From Desulfobulbaceae bacterium UBA2775 (lineage in GTDB: Bacteria; Desulfobacterota; Desulfobulbia; Desulfobulbales; Desulfocapsaceae): a DNA stretch of 5,709 nucleotides. Each line of letters opens with the position of its first letter. Positions within the stretch are counted from its first letter, which is position 1. Shown here piece by piece: positions 1-5,700 of the stretch. The position numbers were made by a program, and so were the translations under genes. The stretch spans positions 515 through 6,223 of the forward strand of contig DEIL01000007.1 of NCBI GenBank assembly GCA_002352445.1, read 5' to 3'. A model generated the notes under the pieces. It made no database searches. It worked only from the letters and a program-made list of their open reading frames with translations, and was not told the DNA's origin.

Positions 1-25
1 AGCCTGCGAGACTCCGGATGAAGAG

Positions 26-41
26 TTTTTACGACGCCATC
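26..41 (-). repeat. 16-bp intergenic repeat, copy 1 (inverted)
   Basis: The sequence TTTTTACGACGCCATC is the exact reverse complement of 3771-3786 in the crt-acyl-CoA dehydrogenase gap. It lies in the leader of hbd, about 20 bases before its ribosome binding site. Only this half of the longer element at 3728-3788 is present: the second TCGTAAAAAGG motif, expected about 50 bp away, is not found. Bases 1-25 cannot be assigned. Short open frames run through them and stop at 19-21, 47-49 and 72-74, so where the preceding gene ends cannot be decided. Confidence 0.6.
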
Positions 42-76
42 ATAGTTAAATTAGCACAAAAAAGAGGAATATAAGC

Positions 77-928
77 ATGCAGGTAAAGAAATTTGGAGTG
101 ATAGGTTCCGGCCAGATGGGAAACGGGATAGCTCAGGTAGCCGCAGCAAGTGGACTTGAGGTTGTGATGAGTGATATTTCCACTGAGTTTACCGCCAAAG
201 GTGTGGCAAATATCGAAAAAAATCTTAACTGGGCAGTAGGAAAGGACAAGATCAGTGCGGATGAACGGGACACAATTCTGGGCAGGATTACCACAACTAC
301 ACAACTGCCGGATATGGAGTCAGTTGATTTTGTGGTTGAAGCGGCCGTTGAAAGAGAAGATCTGAAATTCAAGATTTTTCAGGATCTTGACTCGATCTGT
401 CCTGACCATGTTATTCTCTCCACCAATACCTCTTCGATTCCAATTGGCAGAATTGCCTCCCAGACTAAGCGACCGGAAAAAGTCATCGGTATGCATTTTA
501 TGAACCCGGTTCCCGTAATGAAACTGGTCGAGGTGATCAAGGGACTTGCAACCTCCCCGGAGACATTTGATCTTACCTGGTCACTCTGTGAAAAATTTGG
601 CAAAACCCCTGCTGAAGCAAATGATTTCCCGGGGTTTATAGCCAATAGAATCCTGCTGCCGATGATCAACGAGGCGGTTTTCTGTCTCTACCAGAATGTT
701 GGCAAACCGGAAGATATTGATACCGTTATGAAACTCGGCATGAATCATCCCATGGGGCCTCTGGCTCTTGCCGACCTGATAGGGCTTGATACTTGCCTTG
801 CAATTATGGAGACGTTGTATGACGGCTTTAAGGATTCAAAATATCGCCCCTGTCCTCTGCTGAGAAAATATGTTGAAGCAGGATGGCTTGGACGTAAGAC
901 AGGTAAAGGGTTCTATGACTATACGTAA
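77..928 (+). CDS. hbd: 3-hydroxybutyryl-CoA dehydrogenase, NAD-dependent
   Basis: Cytoplasmic enzyme interconverting 3-hydroxybutyryl-CoA (or another short 3-hydroxyacyl-CoA) and acetoacetyl-CoA with NAD(H). The N-terminal Rossmann domain shows the dinucleotide motif GSGQMG at residues 10-15, and Asp33 at the end of the second strand favours NAD over NADP. By alignment from memory with human HADH, the active-site set is complete: Ser119 (in NTSS), His140 (in GMHFMNPVPVMK), Glu152 (in LVEVIK) and Asn190 (in FIANR). The C-terminal helical domain follows with the family hallmarks MNHPMGPLALADLIGLD and GRKTGKGFYDY. The length of 283 aa is normal for the bacterial single-domain family, so the gene is intact. 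The start is supported by AGAGGA at 63-68, eight bases upstream. The stop TAA shares its last A with the start of the next gene (TAATG). The reaction joins directly to the crotonase at 2937. A longer-chain or PaaH-like role is possible, but the family call is secure. Confidence 0.95.
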   Translation: MQVKKFGVIGSGQMGNGIAQVAAASGLEVVMSDISTEFTAKGVANIEKNLNWAVGKDKISADERDTILGRITTTTQLPDMESVDFVVEAAVEREDLKFKIFQDLDSICPDHVILSTNTSSIPIGRIASQTKRPEKVIGMHFMNPVPVMKLVEVIKGLATSPETFDLTWSLCEKFGKTPAEANDFPGFIANRILLPMINEAVFCLYQNVGKPEDIDTVMKLGMNHPMGPLALADLIGLDTCLAIMETLYDGFKDSKYRPCPLLRKYVEAGWLGRKTGKGFYDYT

Positions 929-2145
929 TGAGAGATAAAACCATGCAATTGGTAACACCTGTTTATGAAATAGAGCATAGAATTGCCTCACTGCAGGATG
1001 CAATGCAGAGGAGAAGCGTGGATGGAGTTTTGATCCTGCAGAAGACCGATTTGTTTTATTTTGCAGCCACCTCCCAGCAGGGATATCTTTATGTTCCTGT
1101 TGAGGGCAAACCTCTGCTAATGATTTTTAAAGACTTTGACAGGGCAAAGATTGAATCCCCCCTACAGGACATTGTTTCTCTTGTCAGTGTGAAGAAAATC
1201 CCTCAATTTTTTGCTGAGTTTAACTATGTTCTACCCCGTATACTTGGCATGGAGCTTGATGTTCTGCCTGTAAATCTCTATTTTCTTTATAGCAAAATCT
1301 TTGAGCAGAGCAAGATAGTTGATATCTCAACTGAAATCCGTCTTATACGGGCAGTAAAATCGGAGTTTGAGATAGAAAAGCTTCGTAGGGCAGCAAACTT
1401 ATCTGATAAGGTTGCTGCCAAGGTACCCGAATTGCTGATACCCGGGAAGACAGAGGTTGAGGTGGCAGGGGAGCTGGAAGGATATGCCAGAAGCCTGGGC
1501 CATCAGGGTATTGTACGTATGCGTATATGGGGAGGGGAGCTTTTCTATGGCCACCTTATGTCTGGTGCGGCGGCAGCTGTGCCCAGTTATCTGGCCTCAC
1601 CGACAGGGGGGGAGGGGGTTAGTGATTTTGTTGGACAGGGGGCTGGTTTTAAAAAAATAGCCCAAAATGAACCGATTCTTGTCGATTATGTTTTTGCTCT
1701 TGATGGTTATATATCAGATCACGCGAGAATCTTTTCTATTGGCGCACTTTCGCCTGATTTGCTTGATGCACATCAGGCAATGCTTGAAGTTCAAAATGAG
1801 ACGATGAAGCAGGCTAAACCGGGCGCAGTCACCGGCGATTTGTATGAAATGATGGTATCCATGACAGCTGAACGAGGATATGGAGATTATTTCATGGGTG
1901 TTGGGGAGAAGAAGATCCGGTTTACCGGCCATGGTGTCGGGCTTGAGCTTGATGAATATCCATTTATTGCCAAAGGTCAGAAACTTGAACTGCAGGCTGG
2001 GATGATTATTGCCCTTGAGCCTAAAGTTATTTTTCCCGGTAAAGGTGTTGTCGGTATAGAGAATACACATCTGGTAACAGAGAAGGGGCTCGAACCGCTG
2101 ACGAAGATATCCGATGAAATTAACATACTGCCGATTTCCGGGTAG
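928..2145 (+). CDS. M24-family metallopeptidase (aminopeptidase P / prolidase-like)
   Basis: Probable cytoplasmic metallohydrolase of the pita-bread fold; family members cleave Xaa-Pro bonds. Residues 1 to about 140 form the creatinase/prolidase N-terminal domain (LQDAMQRRSVDGVLILQKTDLFYF). The M24 catalytic domain runs from about 145 to 400. All five dinuclear-metal ligands are present: Asp253 and Asp264 (LVDYVFALDGYISDHARIF, 11 apart as expected), His335 (TGHGVGLELDE), Glu364 (ALEPK) and Glu378 (GIENTH). His209 (YGHLMSG) may be the substrate-side histidine. The second histidine of the usual HxxxxxxH pattern is replaced by Asp342, so activity on Xaa-Pro peptides is not assured. ATG 928 overlaps the hbd stop by one base (TAATG) and lacks a good Shine-Dalgarno. 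An in-frame ATG at 943 (residue 6) follows AGAGA at 931-935 and may be the true start. No signal peptide or membrane segment is evident. Its place inside an acyl-CoA operon is unexplained. Family call firm; substrate unknown. Confidence 0.88.
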   Translation: MRDKTMQLVTPVYEIEHRIASLQDAMQRRSVDGVLILQKTDLFYFAATSQQGYLYVPVEGKPLLMIFKDFDRAKIESPLQDIVSLVSVKKIPQFFAEFNYVLPRILGMELDVLPVNLYFLYSKIFEQSKIVDISTEIRLIRAVKSEFEIEKLRRAANLSDKVAAKVPELLIPGKTEVEVAGELEGYARSLGHQGIVRMRIWGGELFYGHLMSGAAAAVPSYLASPTGGEGVSDFVGQGAGFKKIAQNEPILVDYVFALDGYISDHARIFSIGALSPDLLDAHQAMLEVQNETMKQAKPGAVTGDLYEMMVSMTAERGYGDYFMGVGEKKIRFTGHGVGLELDEYPFIAKGQKLELQAGMIIALEPKVIFPGKGVVGIENTHLVTEKGLEPLTKISDEINILPISG

Positions 2146-2157
2146 TGTTCTTGTCTG

Positions 2158-2165
2158 AAAGGAGG
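2158..2165 (+). promoter_or_regulatory. Strong Shine-Dalgarno for the cysteine-rich protein gene
   Basis: AAAGGAGG is a full match to the 16S rRNA anti-Shine-Dalgarno, five bases before ATG 2171. It is the strongest ribosome binding site in the window. The third gene may therefore be translated efficiently and independently of the M24 gene, whose stop is 25 bases upstream of this start. Confidence 0.85.
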
Positions 2166-2170
2166 ACTTT

Positions 2171-2914
2171 ATGTTTGACAATGCAGAAAAAGCAAGTGAT
2201 CTCAACCATGAACAGACCGCCACTTATGTGGTCGATCTCTTCAACAGGATAATAATCCATCATGCTCTCTGGTTTGCAGAGGTTAAACATCAGATGGGTA
2301 TGGAAAAGGCCCTGGAGCTCCTTCAAAATGCCACAAAAAAAAGCTATGGAATTCAGATGAAACATCTTGGATCCCTGCTTGGCTTTGATATGGTTAACGG
2401 GGTTCCAGCACCTTTATTGGAAATGGCACCGGAGAAACTGAAAGAATTGAAAAGCCGGGTTGCAAAGAACTGGCTGGTTAATGATGGTGTCTGGTTTCAG
2501 GCTATTGAATTTTCAGAGGGAATGAATGATGCCAAGAGGTGCAATGATTCCTGCTGGGCCCAGTTTTCCCCTTTCGAAGCATCTTCAATAAAACAACTGC
2601 TTGGCCTGGCAACAAATCCGGGCCTTGATGGCCTTAAACGGGCCCTTGGGTTCAGGGTGTATGAGGCCATTAATGAACAGTCGATCGTTGAGGAGACTGA
2701 GAACAGCTTTATTTTTCAGATGAACCAATGTCGAGTGCAGAATGCCAGAAAACGAAAAGGACTTGATGATTACCCATGTAAATCCGGAGGGTTGGTGGAG
2801 TATAGCTATTTTGCCAGGGCTATAGACAGCAGAATAAAAACGGAATGTCTGGGATGTCCTCCCGATGAGCATCCGCCGGAGTGGTTTTGTGCCTGGAAAT
2901 TTTCTTTGGAGTAA
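2171..2914 (+). CDS. Cysteine-rich DUF6125 / ATC-hydrolase-like protein
   Basis: Soluble 247-aa protein resembling, from memory, the DUF6125 family and the related L-2-amino-thiazoline-4-carboxylate hydrolase-like family. No function is established. The N-terminal half (about 12-120) looks helical, with ALWFAEVKHQMGMEKALEL near 32-50, the part typical of these families. The C-terminal half carries seven cysteines: C124, C128, C187, C203, C226, C229 and C240. The recognisable blocks are CRVQNARKRKGL (187-198), PCKSGG (202-207), FARAIDSRI (214-222), CLGCPPDEHP (226-235) and the ending WFCAWKF (238-244). The spacing CxxxC, then C-x15-C, then CxxC, with His234, suggests a bound metal such as zinc or Fe-S; this is inference. 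No signal peptide or membrane helix is seen. The start is fixed by AAAGGAGG at 2158-2165. It lies between the M24 gene (25-base gap) and crt (22-base gap), so co-transcription is likely. A sensor, chaperone or hydrolase acting on a CoA- or sulfur-containing compound would all fit. Confidence 0.75.
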   Translation: MFDNAEKASDLNHEQTATYVVDLFNRIIIHHALWFAEVKHQMGMEKALELLQNATKKSYGIQMKHLGSLLGFDMVNGVPAPLLEMAPEKLKELKSRVAKNWLVNDGVWFQAIEFSEGMNDAKRCNDSCWAQFSPFEASSIKQLLGLATNPGLDGLKRALGFRVYEAINEQSIVEETENSFIFQMNQCRVQNARKRKGLDDYPCKSGGLVEYSYFARAIDSRIKTECLGCPPDEHPPEWFCAWKFSLE

Positions 2915-2936
2915 ATATTAAATTGGAGAGAAGACA

Positions 2937-3719
2937 ATGCAATGGAATAATATAGAAAAAAATGTTGAAAATGGGATTGCCACGGTAACTATAAATCGCC
3001 CAAAGGCCTTGAATGCACTCAATTATGACACTCTTATGGAGATGCGCGATTGCTTTAATGCAATTGGAGACAGTAAAGATATCCATGTAGTGATTATTAC
3101 CGGCAGTGGAGAAAAGGCCTTTGTTGCCGGAGCGGATATTTCCTTTATGGGAGAGCTTGATCCTCTGGAGGCACGTGGTTTTGGCAAGCTTGGCCAAAAT
3201 GTACTGAATACAATCGAAAATCTTCCCCAACCTGTGATTGCCGCTATAAACGGCTTTGCCCTGGGGGGAGGTTGTGAGATAGCCCTGGCGTGTGATATGC
3301 GGTTGGCAAGTGACAGGGCAAAATTTGGCCAGCCGGAGGTGAACCTTGGTGTTATACCGGGTTTTGGTGGTACACAGAGACTGCCGCGCCTGGTCGGGAA
3401 GGGACATGCAAATGAGCTGGTTTTTTCTGGAAAAATAATAGATGCTGAAGAAGCATGCCGAATTGGCTTGGTAAATCGAGTGGTTCCTCATGATCAACTT
3501 CTTGAAGAATGTATTTCGTTGGCTCAAATGATCAGTGCAAAAAGTCCTGTTGCTGTACGATTGTGTAAAGAGTCGGTTAATAACGGCGTTGAAATGGATC
3601 TTGATAGAGGATGCGCTTATGAGCTGGACCTGTTCAGCCTCTGTTTTGCAAGCAGTGACCAGAAGGAAGGAATGAAGGCGTTTTTGGAAAAACGTAGCCC
3701 GAAGTTTACTGGTAATTAA
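2937..3719 (+). CDS. crt: Enoyl-CoA hydratase / crotonase (3-hydroxybutyryl-CoA dehydratase)
   Basis: Crotonase-fold enzyme that reversibly hydrates crotonyl-CoA (or short enoyl-CoA) to 3-hydroxyacyl-CoA in the cytoplasm. The oxyanion-hole segments are AGAD (64-67) and GGG (110-112). Both catalytic glutamates of true hydratases are present: Glu114 (GGGCEIALACD) and Glu134 (FGQPEVNLGVIPGFGGTQ), 20 residues apart as in rat mitochondrial hydratase (E144 and E164). This argues against an isomerase or hydrolase member of the superfamily. The length of 260 aa is standard and the C-terminal helices (KAFLEKRSPKF) are complete. The start is supported by GGAGAG at 2925-2930, six bases upstream. The product is the substrate of the hbd enzyme, and the acyl-CoA dehydrogenase at 3875 would supply its enoyl-CoA. 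Chain-length preference is inferred from this context only. A 155-bp gap containing a repeat follows it. Confidence 0.93.
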   Translation: MQWNNIEKNVENGIATVTINRPKALNALNYDTLMEMRDCFNAIGDSKDIHVVIITGSGEKAFVAGADISFMGELDPLEARGFGKLGQNVLNTIENLPQPVIAAINGFALGGGCEIALACDMRLASDRAKFGQPEVNLGVIPGFGGTQRLPRLVGKGHANELVFSGKIIDAEEACRIGLVNRVVPHDQLLEECISLAQMISAKSPVAVRLCKESVNNGVEMDLDRGCAYELDLFSLCFASSDQKEGMKAFLEKRSPKFTGN

Positions 3720-3727
3720 AGATAAAC

Positions 3728-3788
3728 TCGTAAAAAGGTCACTCGAAGTCTACGCTTATCGGAAGTTACAGATGGCGTCGTAAAAAGG
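3728..3788 (+). repeat. Repeat element with two TCGTAAAAAGG motifs, copy 2
   Basis: Two identical 11-bp direct repeats, TCGTAAAAAGG, occupy 3728-3738 and 3778-3788, their starts exactly 50 bp apart. The second is preceded by GATGGCG, and the 16 bp at 3771-3786 (GATGGCGTCGTAAAAA) recur inverted at 26-41. AACTC just before the first motif and GAGTT just after the second can pair weakly. No open reading frame or transposase is associated. It resembles a dispersed palindromic or MITE-like intergenic repeat. Genome-wide copy number cannot be seen here. It fills most of the first half of the only large intergenic gap in the window. Confidence 0.55.
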
Positions 3789-3794
3789 AGTTCG

Positions 3795-3800
3795 TATAAT
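3795..3800 (+). promoter_or_regulatory. Possible -10 box upstream of the acyl-CoA dehydrogenase gene
   Basis: TATAAT matches the sigma-70 -10 consensus exactly and lies just downstream of the repeat element, 75 bases before the start codon. No good -35 box sits at the usual 16-18 base spacing: the hexamer there is about ATGGCG, and TTACAG at 3766-3771 is 23 bases away. The AT-rich stretch could give this match by chance. The rest of the gap (3801-3862) shows no clear hairpin or terminator. Confidence 0.2.
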
Positions 3801-3862
3801 AACTGTCTTCATGATTTTAAATAGACTTCTATTAGAGCAGCCTCAAACCGTTGAATTATTTT

Positions 3863-3870
3863 AGGGAGAA
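3863..3870 (+). promoter_or_regulatory. Shine-Dalgarno that decides the acyl-CoA dehydrogenase start
   Basis: AGGGAGAA ends four bases before ATG 3875. The open frame extends upstream to a TTG at 3851, but that would place this ribosome binding site inside the gene and add an atypical tail (MNYFRENY). ATG 3875, giving MSLQLTKEQK, matches the usual family N-terminus. Confidence 0.85.
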
Positions 3871-3874
3871 TTAC

Positions 3875-5026
3875 ATGTCACTTCAACTGACAAAAGAACA
3901 AAAACTGGTGCAAACCATGATACGGGAATTTTCCCGAAAGGTGTTGGCGCCAACTGCAGCAGAGCGAGACCAGACCAAAGAGTTCCCGGCAGAAAATCTA
4001 CAAAAGATGGCCGAACTTGGTCTTATGGGCATGACTGTCCCTGAAGAATACAACGGTGAGGGATCCGATGCGGTGAGCTATGTACTTGCTCTCTCCGAAA
4101 TCGCTTATTCTTGTGCATCCACAGCGGTAGTGATGTCTGTCCATAATTCAATCGTATGTGAGAGCATTTCGCGTTGGGGCACGGAGGAGCAGAAAGAGAC
4201 ATTTCTCAAGCCCCTTGCCGATGCGGAGATTATTGGCGCCTTTGCCCTCACAGAGCCAGAGGCTGGATCTGACCCGGTAGCCCAGGAGACCACGGCTGTA
4301 CTGGAAGGTGATGAATATGTGCTGAATGGAACTAAACGGTTTATTACATCGGGGAAAAACGGAGGAGTTGTGATCGTTACGGCTCAAACGGATAAAGCCA
4401 AAGCCCACAGAGGGATCAGTGCATTCCTGGTTCCCCAGGGTACCACCGGCATGAGTGTTGGCCATGTGGAAGATAAAATGGGGTTGCGGGCATCAGATAC
4501 TGTAGATCTCATGTTTGAAAACTGCCGTATTCCTAAAGACAATTTGCTGGGCAAGGAAGGGGATGGTTTTAAAGTAGCCATGACCGGCCTGGACAGTGGG
4601 CGAATCGGTATTGCTGCCCAGTCTGTTGGTGTGGCCCAGGCTGCTTTGGATGAGGCTGTGAAATATGCCAGGAAGCGGAAACAGTTCGGACAGAAAATCT
4701 CTAAATTTCAGGGCCTCCGGTTTATCTTTGCCGATATGGCTGTGAACATCGAGGCAGCCCGTCAGCTTATGCTTTCGGCGGCCGCCATGAAAGACCGGGG
4801 CGAAAATTTTTCACTCCAGGCTTCTATGGCCAAACTTTTTGCCTCTGAAATGGTTAATAAGGTGACGGCCCAGGCCATTCAGATGCATGGCGGATACGGA
4901 GTGACGAAGGATTACCCTGTAGAGCGATTTTACCGTGATGCCAGGGTCTTTACCATTTACGAGGGTACTTCTGAAATCCAGCGGATCGTTATATCCAATC
5001 ACATTTTAAAGGACAAGAAGAAATAG
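3875..5026 (+). CDS. Acyl-CoA dehydrogenase, short-chain (butyryl-CoA dehydrogenase) type
   Basis: FAD enzyme oxidising a saturated acyl-CoA to the trans-2-enoyl-CoA and passing electrons to ETF, or working in reverse with an ETF partner. From ATG 3875 it is 383 aa, a standard full-length member. Order: N-terminal helical domain (1 to about 115); middle beta domain with FAD/substrate signature FALTEPEAGSD (123-133) and ITSGK (157-161); C-terminal helical domain (about 230-383) with RKQFGQ (268-273), QMHGGYG (336-342) and VERFYRDARV (349-358). The catalytic base is Glu363 in IYEGTSEIQ, the position used by short- and medium-chain dehydrogenases, unlike the displaced base of isovaleryl-CoA enzymes. 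Short-chain specificity fits crt and hbd upstream but is not proven; a branched short-chain or other acyl-CoA substrate is possible. No ETF gene lies in the window, so the electron acceptor must be encoded elsewhere. The 155-bp upstream gap with a repeat suggests it may be transcribed partly separately from hbd-crt. Confidence 0.93.
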   Translation: MSLQLTKEQKLVQTMIREFSRKVLAPTAAERDQTKEFPAENLQKMAELGLMGMTVPEEYNGEGSDAVSYVLALSEIAYSCASTAVVMSVHNSIVCESISRWGTEEQKETFLKPLADAEIIGAFALTEPEAGSDPVAQETTAVLEGDEYVLNGTKRFITSGKNGGVVIVTAQTDKAKAHRGISAFLVPQGTTGMSVGHVEDKMGLRASDTVDLMFENCRIPKDNLLGKEGDGFKVAMTGLDSGRIGIAAQSVGVAQAALDEAVKYARKRKQFGQKISKFQGLRFIFADMAVNIEAARQLMLSAAAMKDRGENFSLQASMAKLFASEMVNKVTAQAIQMHGGYGVTKDYPVERFYRDARVFTIYEGTSEIQRIVISNHILKDKKK

Positions 5027-5081
5027 CTCCCTTTGCTTTGAGGCAGTATATGACTTAAAAATTTATAATTTTGGGGGCAAG

Positions 5082-5615
5082 ATGACGGACATCATAAAAG
5101 AGAGAAGAAGCATCAGGCGGTTTACTGATCAAGCCGTTGAACAGGAAAAACTGGACGAAATCATAGAGGCGGCAAGGTGGGCGCCTTCCTGGGGTAATTT
5201 GCAATGTTGTGAAATCGTTATAGTGCAAAAGGCTGAAAAAAAGAAGAAGCTTGCCGAACTGCTTTCAGCTAAAAATCCGGCCTCCAAGGTAATGGAAAAT
5301 GGACCACTGGTTATCGCCGTCTGTGGCAGGCCGGAGAAGTCTGGCTACTATAAAAGTAAGCAGCAAACAAGATATCAGCACTGGTTTATGTATGATCTTG
5401 GTATTGTCAGTCAGAATATCTGTTTAAAAGCCCATGAACTCGGTCTTGGTTCCGTAATGGTGGGCTCATTTGATCATTCCAAAGTAGAGAAACTGCTCAA
5501 TGTCCCTGCAGGGTGTGAACTTGTTGCCCTTATCCCAATCGGCTACCCTGACCATTCCCCTTCACCACCTAAGAGAAAGGAAGTGGAAGATTTTGTTCAT
5601 TATGGCAAGTTTTAA
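5082..5615 (+). CDS. Nitroreductase-family FMN protein
   Basis: Small 177-aa oxidoreductase of the nitroreductase superfamily, normally a homodimer binding FMN and using NAD(P)H; the physiological substrate is not predictable. Visible motifs: the phosphate-binding RRSIRRF (8-14), PSWGNLQ (35-41) after a helix ending in AARWAP, the helix YDLGIVSQNICLKAHELGLGS (104-124), the flavin-contact GLGSVMVG (121-128), and the C-terminal PIGYPDHSP (152-160) followed by Lys/Arg 164-166. Length is at the short end of the family but the fold appears complete. There is no fused ferredoxin domain. The ribosome binding site is a modest GGGGG at 5073-5077. It starts 55 bases after the dehydrogenase stop with no terminator between them, so read-through is likely. 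It might recycle flavin or reducing equivalents for the pathway, or be an ene- or nitro-reductase unrelated to it; the context does not decide. Confidence 0.88.
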   Translation: MTDIIKERRSIRRFTDQAVEQEKLDEIIEAARWAPSWGNLQCCEIVIVQKAEKKKKLAELLSAKNPASKVMENGPLVIAVCGRPEKSGYYKSKQQTRYQHWFMYDLGIVSQNICLKAHELGLGSVMVGSFDHSKVEKLLNVPAGCELVALIPIGYPDHSPSPPKRKEVEDFVHYGKF

Positions 5616-5659
5616 GTTTTCTTGTCTTTTAGCAGGCAGGTCTAACTGGTACTTGTATA

Positions 5660-5700
5660 AATAAATGCTGAACATCGGACACCGATGTTCAGCATTTATT
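5660..5700 (+). terminator. Perfect 19-bp hairpin, likely bidirectional intrinsic terminator
   Basis: The left arm AATAAATGCTGAACATCGG (5660-5678) pairs without mismatch with 5682-5700 around the three-base loop ACA. The right arm ends in CATTTATT followed by ATTT, giving a T-rich tail on the + strand. The minus strand reads GCATTTATTTATAC after its arm, so it could also stop transcription arriving from the other side. It lies 44 bases after the nitroreductase stop and marks the probable end of the transcription unit. Bases 5616-5659 show nothing else. Confidence 0.8.

Noticed and set aside
18..74. Short open frame of 18 codons before hbd
   Set aside because: It runs through the repeat copy at 26-41 and the hbd ribosome binding site, lacks its own ribosome binding site within the window and has no recognisable product.
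1457..1660. 67-codon open frame on the plus strand in another frame
   Set aside because: Fully inside the M24 gene and caused by the G-rich stretch; no ribosome binding site or family resemblance.
1714..2223. 169-codon open frame on the minus strand
   Set aside because: Antisense to the catalytic domain of the M24 gene, which carries all the metal-binding motifs; the translated product is low-complexity and unrecognisable.
2820..3527. 235-codon open frame on the minus strand
   Set aside because: It lies antisense over the well-supported crotonase gene, has no recognisable domain and no proper ribosome binding context; it is a shadow frame.
3851..3874. Upstream TTG start adding eight residues to the acyl-CoA dehydrogenase
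   Set aside because: The Shine-Dalgarno at 3863-3870 would lie inside the gene, and ATG 3875 matches the usual family N-terminus.
5064..5069. TATAAT as a promoter for the nitroreductase gene
   Set aside because: It ends only 12 bases before the start codon, overlaps the region needed for the ribosome binding site, and has no suitable -35 box.
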